Shown: positions 1 through 7,640, counted from the first letter of the stretch. The stretch is 64,000 nucleotides of DNA from JBDIAG01 sp963835085 (GCA_963835085.1 CAWIED010000001.1:2852001-2916000); one strand, 5' to 3'. Made by a program: numbers and translations. The notes: generated by a model from the letters alone, not told the origin.

Positions 1-1
1 C

Positions 2-457
2 GGGGTCGGAATGTCGCTGGCGCTGGCCTGCGACTATGTGGTGGCCGCCCCCGAGGCGGCGTTCATGCTGGCGTTCAGCCGCATCGGGCTGATGCCTGAC
101 GGTGCGGCGACCGGTCTGGTGGCGGCCTCCATCGGTCGGGCGAGAGCGATGCGGATGGCCTTGACGGCGGAGAAGATCAGTGCCGCGACCGCGCTGGAAT
201 GGGGGCTCATTGCGGAGGTCTGCGCGAACGACGCGTTGTCCGCGCGCACCCGCGAGGTCTGCGAGCAGCTCGCCGGCAGCGCGCCACTGGCCGTTGCCTT
301 GACCAAGCAGGCGATCAACGCCGGTTCGATGGAGGACGTGGAGGTGGTGCTGGCACGCGAGGAGGCCGGTCAGGCCAGGTTGTTGTCGACCGCCGATTTC
401 GCCGAAGGAGTGGCCGCGTTCACGGGCCGTCGTCCGGCGGTGTTCACCGGACGCTGA
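2..457 (+). CDS. Enoyl-CoA hydratase/isomerase family protein, C-terminal part (5' end outside window)
   Basis: The reading frame is open from the first bases, so this is the 3' portion of a longer gene of the crotonase superfamily. The visible 150 or so residues start in the GVGMSLALACDY segment, which follows the oxyanion-hole glycine region, and continue through the FSRIGLMPDGAAT segment and a C-terminal helical part (LTKQAINAG) typical of enoyl-CoA hydratases. Members hydrate or isomerise acyl-CoA thioesters in fatty-acid or aromatic acid degradation, and the substrate cannot be told from this part. It converges on the cis-prenyltransferase gene with a gap of about 65 bases holding only a weak hairpin. 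The family call is firm; the specific enzyme is not. Confidence 0.85.
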   Translation, partial: GVGMSLALACDYVVAAPEAAFMLAFSRIGLMPDGAATGLVAASIGRARAMRMALTAEKISAATALEWGLIAEVCANDALSARTREVCEQLAGSAPLAVALTKQAINAGSMEDVEVVLAREEAGQARLLSTADFAEGVAAFTGRRPAVFTGR

Positions 458-522
458 TGGCCCCAGCCCTTACAAGGCGGGCGGAAGGCTGATGCCTCCG
501 TCGATCGTCCTGCCCGTGGAAT

Positions 523-1284
523 TCAGCCGCCGAAGCGGCGCTCGCGATCGGCGTAGTCGCGAAGGGCACGCAGAAAGTCGACCCGGCGGAAGTCGGGCCA
601 GTAGGCCTCACAGAAGTAGAACTCCGAGTGCACGCTCTGCCAGAGCAGAAAACCCGACAGCCGCTGCTCACCCGAGGTGCGGATGACCAGTTCGGGGTCG
701 GGCTGGCCTTTGGTGTAGAGGTGCGCGGCGATCTGGTCTACGTCGATCACCTCGGCCAGCTCCTCCATCGTGACGCCCTTGGCCGCCTGCTCGGCGATGA
801 GCGCGCGTACGGCGTCGGCGATCTCCTGCCGGCCGCCATAGGCGACAGCCACGTTGACATGCACGCCGTCGACCTCACGGGTCGACTCCTCGACCGCCCG
901 CAGCCGCTTGGCGAGCCAGGGTGGCAGCAGGTCGAGCGCGCCCACAGGATGCACCCGCCACCTGCCATCGGAGGCCAGGCGGGCCACCGCGTCGTCGATG
1001 ATGGTCAGCAACGGATCCAGCTCGTTCTGCGGACGATTCAGGTTGTCCGTCGACAACATCCACAGCGTCACCATCTCGACGCCGACCTCTTCGCACCAGC
1101 CCAGGAATTCGAAGATCTTGTCGGCGCCGGCCCGGTGGCCGTGGGCGGTACTGCCCCCCGTCTGCTTCGCCCAACGCCGGTTGCCGTCGAGCATGATGCC
1201 CACGTGGTGCGGCACGGACGCCGGGTCGAGCCCGGCCCGAAGGCGCCTCGCATAGAGCGGATACAGCGGATTGGGCGGGCGCAT
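523..1284 (-). CDS. uppS: Short-chain cis-prenyltransferase (Z-isoprenyl diphosphate synthase, UppS family)
   Basis: The 253-residue protein has the UppS-family P-loop as HVGIMLDGNRRWAK (residues 27-40, catalytic Asp33), the GHRAGADK segment, and the C-terminal RTSGEQRLSGFLLWQ and SEFYF motifs that bind the allylic and isopentenyl diphosphates. The variant MLDGNRRWA instead of MDGNGRWA is what I expect for the actinobacterial short-chain group (like the M. tuberculosis Z,E-farnesyl diphosphate synthase), whose product is extended to decaprenyl phosphate. It would act in the cytosol in lipid-carrier synthesis for cell-wall polymers. The ATG is preceded by a GGAGTAGGAG Shine-Dalgarno stretch. 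Chain length of the product is inferred, not seen. Confidence 0.88.
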   Translation of the reverse strand: MRPPNPLYPLYARRLRAGLDPASVPHHVGIMLDGNRRWAKQTGGSTAHGHRAGADKIFEFLGWCEEVGVEMVTLWMLSTDNLNRPQNELDPLLTIIDDAVARLASDGRWRVHPVGALDLLPPWLAKRLRAVEESTREVDGVHVNVAVAYGGRQEIADAVRALIAEQAAKGVTMEELAEVIDVDQIAAHLYTKGQPDPELVIRTSGEQRLSGFLLWQSVHSEFYFCEAYWPDFRRVDFLRALRDYADRERRFGG

Positions 1285-1496
1285 GTACTCCTACTCCGGC
1301 AAGGGGCCGCTGGAAGGAGGCCACGGGACGTGCCGCGGTAGGGCCCGGATGGCTGCCTAGGCTACCGCTCGTCGCACCCGGCTGCGGGAGAGCTCGTGGT
1401 GGTGCTGGATGTGGTTGGTGCACGCTGCGTGCAGGTGGGTGGTGTGGAACGCGCCCTTAGTGGGCGGAGGAGCGGAGCCGGGCGATCGATGGATGT
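1285..1496. other. Intergenic region upstream of the cis-prenyltransferase gene
   Basis: No convincing gene. It should hold the cis-prenyltransferase promoter, but I see no clear -35/-10 pair. A solitary arm-like sequence of the stop-codon-linked repeat family (ACGCGCCCTTAG, about 1450-1461) lies next to the 160-bp repeat that follows. Confidence 0.4.
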
Positions 1497-1656
1497 AGCT
1501 GAGCGACGGCGGACAGAGCCGGGCGACGGTATGCCGCTGTCTGCCCGGGTCTTCCGCATAGGGCGGTTTCGAGGGTCGCGGGCCAGGAAGCTTTTCCTGC
1601 GCTATGACAAGGCCCCGTCCGGCGGGGCATTGCCATAGCGGGCAGAAACCACCCCC
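1497..1656. repeat. Dispersed ~160-bp element, copy 1 (second copy at 44691-44850)
   Basis: This stretch aligns along its length with 44691-44850. Shared blocks in order are AGCTGAGC, a GGCGGACRGAGCC block, GTCTGCCCG followed by TCTTCCGCA (or TCCTTCGCA), then TTTTCCTGCGCTATGAC, GCCCCG, CGGCGGGGCAT, and CAGAAACC with a C-run. The 3' half is a long imperfect palindrome: GCTATGACAAGGCCCCG pairs with CGGGGCATTGCCATAGC around a 4-6 base loop. No protein-coding signal is conserved between copies apart from a short fragment readable on the minus strand (GRGxVIAQE). A structured RNA or a degenerate mobile repeat is possible. Confidence 0.7.
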
Positions 1657-1689
1657 TTTCACAGCCCTGCAGGACCGGACTCGACCCGG

Positions 1690-1965
1690 CACGGTCCGGA
1701 GTCGTTGGGTGGTGCCGTCCGAGGTGTATTCGCCCCAGTTGGCACCAGGTTGAGTGCCGGAACCGGGATTGAGGTCGTTGGGTGGTGCCGTCCGCGGTGT
1801 ATTTGCCGCAGTTGGCACCCGGTTGAGCGCCGGAACCGGGGTCGGGGACATTCGGTGGTGCCGTCCGCGGCGTATTCACCCCGGTTGGCACCTGGTCGAG
1901 TGCCCGAACCGGGGTCGAGATCATCCGGTGGTGCCGTCCGCGGCGTATCCCCCGCGGTCGGACCA
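1690..1965. repeat. Tandem repeat with an exact 73-bp period, about four units
   Basis: The string GGTGGTGCCGTCC begins at 1708, 1781, 1854 and 1927, an exact 73-base spacing. Each unit carries GGTGGTGCCGTCCG, then CGGTGTATT or CGGCGTATT, then GTTGGCACC, then a GAACCGGG block. Units differ at scattered positions, so the array is not brand new. GGTGCC and GGCACC within each unit form an inverted pair, so each repeat could fold as a hairpin. A solitary unit in opposite orientation lies at about 34976-35027. No open reading frame here looks real, and there is no spacer structure as in CRISPR. Confidence 0.85.
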
Positions 1966-1978
1966 AACGGCATTTCCT

Positions 1979-2746
1979 TTAGCGCGCAGCGATCGCCGCG
2001 CCGGCCTCGGCGCCGAAGACAGCGAGCGAGATGCCCACGAAGTGCGCGGTGAACGCCGCGAGGGTGAACGCGTGGAAGATCTCGTGGAAGCCGAACCACC
2101 GCGGTAGGGGATTCGGGCGCTTAAAGGCATAGACGATGCCGCCGACGGTGTAGAGCACACCGCCGACGATGACGAGGGTCATCACGGTCAGCCCACCGCG
2201 CCGGGCGAAATCGGGCAGGTAGAAGACGGCTGCCCAGCCCAGCAGGAAGTAGGCCGGGATGTAGAGCCACCGCGGCGCCCCGATCCAGAAGATCCGGAAC
2301 ATCACCCCCAGCAGAGCCCCTCCCCAGACGAGCCACAACAGCGCGGTGGCCTTGCCCGCGGGGAGCAGCAGGATGGACAACGGGGTGTACGACCCCGCAA
2401 TGATCAGGAAGATGTTGGAGTGGTCGAACCGCTTGAGCAGGCGGGCGGTCTTGGGTGACCAGTTGCCGCGGTGGTAGAGAGCGCTCGTGCCGAACAGCAG
2501 CACGGCGGTGAGCCCGAAGACGGCCGAGGCGAGCCGGGCCGGCGTCGTAGGAGCCAGCACCACGAGCACGACCGAGGCGATCGTCACGATCGGAAAAGCA
2601 CCGGCATGCAGCCAGCCGCGCAAGTGCGGCTTGACGGCTTTGGCCAAGGCCTGAGCCGATCCGCGGGCCTTCTCAGCCGACTCAGCGACTGTGTTGCCAA
2701 CCTCCTGCGCGATGCTGCCGATCTGGTCACGTCGGGTTCGAGGCAT
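1979..2746 (-). CDS. Hemolysin III / PAQR-family membrane protein (TrhA-like)
   Basis: The 255-residue protein has about seven hydrophobic segments and the family signatures in order: SALYHR near residue 90, DHSNIFLIIAGSYTP about residues 108-122, and a C-terminal GFHEIFHAFTLAA segment with the conserved histidines that form the metal site of PAQR proteins. The cytosolic N-terminus of about 40 residues is charged and Ala/Lys-rich. Homologues affect membrane fluidity or lipid homeostasis; a role as haemolysin is doubtful. The ATG lies six bases downstream of a TAGGCT -10-like element, so the mRNA may be leaderless. A paired TetR-like operator lies just upstream, and the gene ends within about 15 bases of the 73-bp array. 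Confidence 0.88.
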   Translation of the reverse strand: MPRTRRDQIGSIAQEVGNTVAESAEKARGSAQALAKAVKPHLRGWLHAGAFPIVTIASVVLVVLAPTTPARLASAVFGLTAVLLFGTSALYHRGNWSPKTARLLKRFDHSNIFLIIAGSYTPLSILLLPAGKATALLWLVWGGALLGVMFRIFWIGAPRWLYIPAYFLLGWAAVFYLPDFARRGGLTVMTLVIVGGVLYTVGGIVYAFKRPNPLPRWFGFHEIFHAFTLAAFTAHFVGISLAVFGAEAGAAIAAR

Positions 2747-2752
2747 GACACC

Positions 2753-2758
2753 AGCCTA
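2753..2758 (-). promoter_or_regulatory. Possible -10 element of a leaderless promoter for the hemolysin-III gene
   Basis: Read on the minus strand the site is TAGGCT, six bases before the ATG. The same -10-to-start geometry recurs at several other genes in the window. Transcription start is not shown by sequence alone. Confidence 0.4.
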
Positions 2759-2760
2759 AG

Positions 2761-2793
2761 CTACGCGACCGTAGGTTACGCAACCGTAGGTTA
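2761..2793. promoter_or_regulatory. Paired CTACG-N4-CGTAG palindromes (TetR-like operator)
   Basis: Two nearly identical dyads follow each other: CTACGCGACCGTAG at 2761-2774 and GTTACGCAACCGTAGGTTA at 2775-2793, each with arms YTACG and CGTAG around four bases. They lie immediately upstream of the -10-like site of the hemolysin-III gene and run into the stop region of the DUF255 gene. Position and symmetry suggest a repressor of the TetR type acting on the membrane-protein gene. No regulator gene is next to it, so the identity of the protein is unknown. Confidence 0.5.
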
Positions 2794-4947
2794 GTGGCCG
2801 TACTCACTTCTTTGGGGCGGCTCGGATCCGGCCACGGCGAGCGGGGCGATCACAGCGGCAGCCAGCGACAGCGGATCGCCGGTGGGCGTCGAGCACACCT
2901 GCCCGCGACACACGTAGGCAAGCGCGCCGGAGAGCCCGATCGGACGGTCGGCTAGCAGCGGCGGCCAGGCGGTCGGCTCAGCGTCGGACTCACCTGTGCC
3001 GCGCACGATCACCAGACCCGGCGCCGATCCCCTCAAGGTGACGCGGTGCAGCCGGTCGGCCGGCTCCCCCACTCCCACCACTGCCACTTCGCGGGGTCCG
3101 TCGAGCAGCGCCTCGGCAACCGCCAGGCCCGCGCCCACGTACCGCGGCGCCGTGCGGGCCAGCACAGTGGCTGTGGCCAATGCCCGTTGCGCGAGACTAC
3201 GGAAATCGTCCCGGCCAGTGAGACCAGACAGCGCGAGCAGCGCACCCGCTGCGGCCGACGTGCCGCTGGGATACGCGTTGTCCGTCGCATCGGCCTGCGG
3301 CGCCAGCGCGGCAACCCGGTGATCGACGTCGCGGCTGCCCTGGTCGAGCAGGAGGCCGGCGGGACCGACGAAGTCGGTGCGGATGAGCTCGCCCACCTCC
3401 AGGGCGATCCGCGACCAGGAGTTGTCGCCAGTTGCGCCGGAGAGCACTACCAGGGCCTCCGCCAGGTTGCCCAGGTCTTCCAGAACCGCCGGCGCCGTGC
3501 TGGTCTGGCCGTCGCGGCTGACCCGGCGCCAGCGTCCCGGCTCGGGTTGATGCAGCCGCAGCAGCGCCTCGGCACAGCGCGCAGCAGCCTGCACCAGGTC
3601 GGCGCGGTTCAGCAGCGCGCCGGTCTCCGCGAGCGCGGAGATGGCCAGCGCGTTCCAGGCGAGCACCACCTTGTCGTCGCGAGCGGGCTGAGGACGAGCG
3701 TTTCGCGCCGCGAGCAGGCGGGTGCGCACCGCGATCCAGCGCTCCCGCTCCTGGGTGATCCAGACGTCCCGGGTGAGCTGCAGCGTGGACGAACCGTGCT
3801 CGAACGTGCCGTGCTCGGTGACGGCGAGCAGGTCAGCGGCCCAGGCCGCGTCGTCCGGGCCAAGCACGTCGTGTAGTTGAGCGGGCGTCCAGACGTACGT
3901 GAGGCCCTCGACGCCGTCGGTATCTGCATCGAGCGCGCTGCCGAAGCAGCCCTGGGCGGTGCCGAGGCCGGTCAGCATCCAGTCGCAGGTTTCCAGCGCG
4001 ATCCGGGCGCCCGTGGGATCGCCGGTGAGCCGCCACCAGTGCAGATACACCCGAGCGAGTTGGGCGTTGTCGTAGAGCATCTTCTCGAAGTGCGGCACGA
4101 CCCACCCGGCATCGACGCTGTATCGGGCGAAGCCGCCGGCCAGCTGATCGGCCACCCCGGAGAAGGCCATCGCGCGGCAGGTCCGGTCGACGAGATCGGT
4201 TGCCAGCGTGCCGGTTTGGGATGTGTCGTCGGCTGGCGAGCTGAATCCTGCCGGTGAGTCGAGCCAATCGGAGGCAGTGGGGGCGGCCTGGCGAGCCGCG
4301 TGCCGGATCAGCCATTCGAGCACCATCGACGGCGGAAACTTGGGTGCACCGCCGAAGCCACCGCGCTCGCGGTCTTCGGTGGCTGCGAGCGCCAGGACAC
4401 CGGCGCGCAGGTCGTCGGCCGAGGGTGGGGCCGCTGCGGAAGGCGGCTGCCGCGCGGCCAGGGTGGCGGTGATGTGCGCCGCCGAGGACTGCACGTCGTC
4501 GCGGCGGGTCAGCCAGGTCTCGTGAATGGCCGTGAACAGTTGCGTGAACGAAGGCATGCCGTGCCGGGGCTGAGGCGGGAAGTACGTGCCGGCGTAGAAC
4601 GGCTCGCCGTCGGGAGTGACGAAGACGGTCATCGGCCAGCCGCCCGAGCCGGTGAGCGCCTGGGTGGCGCTCATGTAGGCGGCGTCTACGTCGGGACGTT
4701 CCTCGCGGTCGACCTTGATGCACACGAACCAGTCGTTCAGCAGCGCCGCGGTGGTCTCGTCCTCGAACGACTCGTGTGCCATCACGTGGCACCAGTGGCA
4801 GGCGGCGTAGCCCACGCTCAGCAAGATTGGTGTATCACGACGCTTGGCTTCCTCGAACGCGCCGGGGCCCCATTCCCACCAATCCACCGGGTTCTCTGCG
4901 TGTTGGAGCAGGTACGGGCTTGTGGCGTTGGCGAGGCGGTTGGCCAT
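2791..4947 (-). CDS. DUF255 thioredoxin-domain protein (YyaL / SSP411-like)
   Basis: The 718-residue protein begins MANRLANATSPYLLQHAENP and continues to YAACHWCHVMAHESF, the thioredoxin-like active site CxxC at residues 50-53, followed by a long alpha/alpha-barrel region resembling N-acylglucosamine epimerase-type folds. The family is widespread and its biochemical role is unsettled; a redox or sugar-related function is only suggested by the folds. I chose the ATG at 4947, preceded by CAGGAG, over an in-frame start 36 codons upstream because the family begins at the NRLxxxxSPYL motif. The upstream region contains a 15-bp perfect palindrome and two direct repeats, so expression is probably controlled by a dedicated repressor. 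Confidence 0.85.
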   Translation of the reverse strand: MANRLANATSPYLLQHAENPVDWWEWGPGAFEEAKRRDTPILLSVGYAACHWCHVMAHESFEDETTAALLNDWFVCIKVDREERPDVDAAYMSATQALTGSGGWPMTVFVTPDGEPFYAGTYFPPQPRHGMPSFTQLFTAIHETWLTRRDDVQSSAAHITATLAARQPPSAAAPPSADDLRAGVLALAATEDRERGGFGGAPKFPPSMVLEWLIRHAARQAAPTASDWLDSPAGFSSPADDTSQTGTLATDLVDRTCRAMAFSGVADQLAGGFARYSVDAGWVVPHFEKMLYDNAQLARVYLHWWRLTGDPTGARIALETCDWMLTGLGTAQGCFGSALDADTDGVEGLTYVWTPAQLHDVLGPDDAAWAADLLAVTEHGTFEHGSSTLQLTRDVWITQERERWIAVRTRLLAARNARPQPARDDKVVLAWNALAISALAETGALLNRADLVQAAARCAEALLRLHQPEPGRWRRVSRDGQTSTAPAVLEDLGNLAEALVVLSGATGDNSWSRIALEVGELIRTDFVGPAGLLLDQGSRDVDHRVAALAPQADATDNAYPSGTSAAAGALLALSGLTGRDDFRSLAQRALATATVLARTAPRYVGAGLAVAEALLDGPREVAVVGVGEPADRLHRVTLRGSAPGLVIVRGTGESDAEPTAWPPLLADRPIGLSGALAYVCRGQVCSTPTGDPLSLAAAVIAPLAVAGSEPPQRSEYGH

Positions 4948-4961
4948 TTCCACGACTCCTG

Positions 4962-5014
4962 ACGAGTGACACTCGTAATTATCTTGCTCCAAGTGATACA
5001 CGAGGGTGATACAC
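4962..5014. promoter_or_regulatory. Operator-like cluster upstream of the DUF255 gene
   Basis: A perfect dyad ACGAGTG-A-CACTCGT occupies 4962-4976, fifteen bases before the start codon. Two copies of GTGATACAC, each itself symmetric, sit at 4993-5001 and 5006-5014 with a 13-base period. Between them lies an AT-richer stretch that could hold the -10 region. This arrangement is typical of a repressor-controlled promoter, but the regulator is not identifiable. Confidence 0.5.
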
Positions 5015-5149
5015 GGGTCGGTCCGGGCTGGTCGCAGGCCAGCTCGACCGAACACGAATCTCGCGACCGATGTGGTGGTCTTGCGGATCCAACAGCGAAC
5101 GTTGGCCGTCTGTAGGCAGACCTAGTAGTCCGCCGTCATTACTCACCAC

Positions 5150-6166
5150 TCAGCGCGCCAGCTTTCCTCGGAGTCGCTCCGCGAGACGAACGCTCGCCTC
5201 GATCTCGACTCTGCGGATCGACACGGACTCGACGTTGATACCGAAGGGCACGGACAAACGCCGGCAGAAAGAGATCAACTCAAGCATCGTGGCCTCCGCG
5301 TACTCCACCGATGCGTCAAGGGTGTTGTTGGCGTGGCGCAGATCGTTCTCGACCCACCGCGGAACATCGACGCCGAGCCAGCGGAGGAACTCCATGGTCT
5401 TCATCGAGCCGCACACCGACGTGGTGAAGACGATCGGGGCCGGAGCAAGACCGCGCGCCCGGCATTCGTAGGCATAGTCGGACACGAGGTTCTTAGCCGC
5501 GTTTGCGTCGTAGACGACCTGGGTGACGAAATAGGAGCAGCCGGCGTCCTGCTTGGCAACCAGCCGAAGGTGCTCGTCGCGCCTGCGGGTGTGTCGCTCA
5601 GGGATCGCGACAGCACCGAGAAGCAGCTCGGGGCTGACCTCCGCGCGGAGTTCTTGCGCCCGGCGAAGTGTCATGGCCACGTGCTTATCGCCAGAGGAGG
5701 CCCCGACGAAGACTGACAGTCGTTTCGTGGTCTCCTGAGACGAGATCCATTCACGCAGCTCGTCCTCGGTGTATTTCGCTGTTGCCCGGTAGACCACGAT
5801 GGGCGTGGGCCACGCGCTCAGGTGTCGGTCAAGGTAGTCGGCCGGATCCATGGTCGGCAGGAACGGGAACGGCCTTTCGTCGGCGTTGCGGTCGGATTCG
5901 TCATCGATGTCGTAGAGGATCAGGCCGTCGACATCGAGTGGCCTTAGGCGCTCGAAGGTGATATCGGCGATTTCTTGGGCACGCGCGTGCGTCGTCGCCA
6001 ACCGCGGAGGGGTCAGCGCGAAGAGCAGGAACTCGCCCTCACCCGACCCGATGCGTCGACAAAGATCCACACCGAGAACGCTATCCGAGGCTGTCGAGCC
6101 CGATCTGGGGATCAGTCGCACCTCCCGACTGGCATCCGCCGCCGGGCCCGAGGGCAGGTCGGCCAA
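5150..6166 (-). CDS. Methylenetetrahydrofolate reductase-like protein (MetF superfamily)
   Basis: The 338-residue protein resembles the MetF TIM barrel. The FALTPPRL segment occupies the place of the N-terminal strand, RLSVFVGASSGDKHVAMTLRRA resembles the flavin-side region, and GCSYFVTQVVYDA matches the conserved CxxxTQ substrate motif. It diverges enough from typical MetF, including a long insertion naming a DADYLDR-like segment, that the substrate may differ; a role in folate or one-carbon metabolism is inference. The start is uncertain: the longest frame begins with TTG at 6166 without a good ribosome site, and an internal GTG is possible. It is not operonic with the DUF255 gene, from which it is separated by about 200 bases. 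Confidence 0.65.
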   Translation of the reverse strand: MADLPSGPAADASREVRLIPRSGSTASDSVLGVDLCRRIGSGEGEFLLFALTPPRLATTHARAQEIADITFERLRPLDVDGLILYDIDDESDRNADERPFPFLPTMDPADYLDRHLSAWPTPIVVYRATAKYTEDELREWISSQETTKRLSVFVGASSGDKHVAMTLRRAQELRAEVSPELLLGAVAIPERHTRRRDEHLRLVAKQDAGCSYFVTQVVYDANAAKNLVSDYAYECRARGLAPAPIVFTTSVCGSMKTMEFLRWLGVDVPRWVENDLRHANNTLDASVEYAEATMLELISFCRRLSVPFGINVESVSIRRVEIEASVRLAERLRGKLAR

Positions 6167-6248
6167 ATTCCCGAATCTCTAGCCTCGGCTCTGCATCGCC
6201 CTCCGGAGTCGACACCCACCCGGGGCAGGCCGAATCACCCCTATCCGC

Positions 6249-6520
6249 ATGCGCCCACTGTCACTTCTCGAACGGGGATTTACTGCTTCGGAAAGCCTTG
6301 CGGAGCTGCTCGCTGGTTCCCAGCCTGACATCTCGGGAACCACTCCGGCCACCCTCGATGACTACGTCACCGAGATTCTCGCGGACGGCTTCCCCGGCAT
6401 GCGCGGGCTGAGCGATCGACAGCTCCGCGCGGCGCTCGACGAACTACCTGGAGCGCGTCATCGACCGCGACTTCGCAGAACAGGGAATGACTCTCCGACG
6501 TCCAGACACGTGCCGGTGCT
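6249..6520 (+). pseudogene. Remnant of an AAA ATPase with DUF4143 (middle fragment, frameshifted)
   Basis: The frame from 6249 reads RPLSLLERGFTASESLAELL, then TLDDYVTEILADGFPGMRGLSDRQLRAALD, the central region of AAA_14/DUF4143 ATPases. At about 6442 the homology jumps frame and continues as YLERVIDRDFAEQGMTLRRPDT, then stops. The N-terminal P-loop domain and the C-terminal half are missing. Such ATPases occur in toxin-antitoxin-like and mobile settings, and the loss here suggests a decayed accessory gene beside the Uma2 gene. The family assignment rests on recognising the segment pattern. Confidence 0.65.
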
Positions 6521-6683
6521 CGCCGCCGTGCTCATCAAACGCTCACCTGGTTACCTCAGCCTCGGATTCTCCGACCCACGCAAGCTCGCGACGTCTCATT
6601 GCGATCCCGGCCCGAGCGCTCAGGGACAGTAGGCTTGGCCAAGCAGCAATGCGCCTGTCGAGCATCCTCGAAGGAGGTACGCC

Positions 6684-7247
6684 ATGACCGCTGAGATGCT
6701 CGCGCCCGCCTGGATGCACACGCAGATCAGCGCGGAACAGTACGACTCTTGGTCCGAGGAGCAGTGCGCCGGCATTGAGATCGTGGACGGAATGGTCGTC
6801 GTGAGCCCGAGTGCGTCCAAGCGGCACAACCGGCTGGCGCGGATCGTGGCCAATGCTCTCGCCGCCGCCGGACCGGACTGGAACGCCGACGTCGACTTCG
6901 ACGTCCGTCTGCAAGACGTGCCACTCACCAACAGGCGTCCGGACGTGGTCGTGTACCGGGCCGAGACCATCGACCTCACGCTTACTCGTCCTGAGCAGGT
7001 GCTCCTGGTGGTCGAGGTGGTGTCGCCGGGCTCCGAGACGACCGATCGGATCGTCAAGCCCGACCAGTACGCCAAGGCCGGCATCCCGTTCTACTGGCGA
7101 GTCGAGCAGGCCGCCACCGGCGTTCCGCTCGTCTATACCTACGTGCTCGATCCCGCCAGCCGGGTCTACCGGGACGGTGAGGTGTTCACCGGCGTGATCG
7201 AGGCCACCGCTCCCTTCTCCGTCTCCGTCGACCTTGGCCGTGTCTGA
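6684..7247 (+). CDS. Uma2-family PD-(D/E)XK-type protein
   Basis: The 187-residue protein has the Uma2 fold pattern: a start-proximal YDSWSEEQCAGIEIVDGMVVVSPS segment, then a metal-site-like RRPDVVVYR and the LVVEVVSP strand (the E-x-V of PD-(D/E)XK nucleases), and PDQYAKAGIPFYWRVE. Uma2 proteins are common in multicellular or large-genome bacteria as putative restriction-like endonucleases whose targets are unknown. An AAGGAGG ribosome site lies six bases before the ATG. It follows an ATPase remnant and precedes a 25-bp inverted repeat, a neighbourhood of mobile character. Confidence 0.85.
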   Translation: MTAEMLAPAWMHTQISAEQYDSWSEEQCAGIEIVDGMVVVSPSASKRHNRLARIVANALAAAGPDWNADVDFDVRLQDVPLTNRRPDVVVYRAETIDLTLTRPEQVLLVVEVVSPGSETTDRIVKPDQYAKAGIPFYWRVEQAATGVPLVYTYVLDPASRVYRDGEVFTGVIEATAPFSVSVDLGRV

Positions 7248-7429
7248 CCCTGCACGATCTCGCTGAAGCGGGGTAATCCCGGGCCAGCATCCGACACGAC
7301 ACCCCTTGCTCGCGATTTCCGGGGATTCAACGGCCTTTTCTGGCCCGTCTGACGCGACACCTGCCATGCGCGACGGCGGCAAGGCCGCTTTAGCCATTCG
7401 GTCTCGCCTGCCGGACCAGGTCACGCTCT
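7248..7429. other. Intergenic region downstream of the Uma2 gene
   Basis: No gene is apparent in this 180-base stretch. It leads into the 25-bp inverted repeat. Confidence 0.4.
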
Positions 7430-7530
7430 ACGTAGCGCAATCTCGACTACATCGTGGGTCTCACCATGGGGAGGCTCGTGCTCAGCAGGCTAGGCGGAGC
7501 CGGCTCGATGTAGTCGAGATTGCGCTACGT
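7430..7530. repeat. 25-bp perfect inverted repeat with a 51-base spacer
   Basis: The left arm 7430-7454 starts ACGTAGCGCAATC and ends GACTACATCG. The right arm 7506-7530 is its exact reverse complement. The 51-base spacer holds no gene. The arms are too long for a typical terminator and the spacer too large for a tight hairpin, so a small mobile element, a structured RNA or a recombination site are all possible. It lies between the Uma2 and CPBP genes. Confidence 0.8.
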
Positions 7531-7634
7531 GTCGGGCCAGAGCGGTGAGGGCTGCGGCGCCCGCCTGCCGCGCCGCAGCGTTGGCCCTATCCGAGTCGAA
7601 CGCATGCCCGAACCGGCCGGACAGACCGATCGGG

Positions 7635-7640
7635 CAGACT
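7635..7640 (+). promoter_or_regulatory. Possible -10 element (CAGACT) for the CPBP protease gene
   Basis: CAGACT lies seven bases before the ATG at 7648, with no Shine-Dalgarno sequence between them. The match to TANNNT is imperfect. Confidence 0.3.

Noticed and set aside
464..491. Possible terminator hairpin between the enoyl-CoA hydratase and cis-prenyltransferase genes
   Set aside because: Arms CAGCCCTT and AAGGCTG pair weakly over seven bases with a mismatch; not enough to call a terminator.
1690..1965. CRISPR array or integron attC array
   Set aside because: The 73-bp units are adjacent repeats with no unique spacers, and no cas or integrase gene is near; GTTRRRY-like matches occur but no consistent RYYYAAC partner exists.
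1357..1966. Minus-strand open frames across the repeats (164 and 169 codons)
   Set aside because: They run through repeat units, have no conserved domain, and reflect the GC-rich lack of stops.
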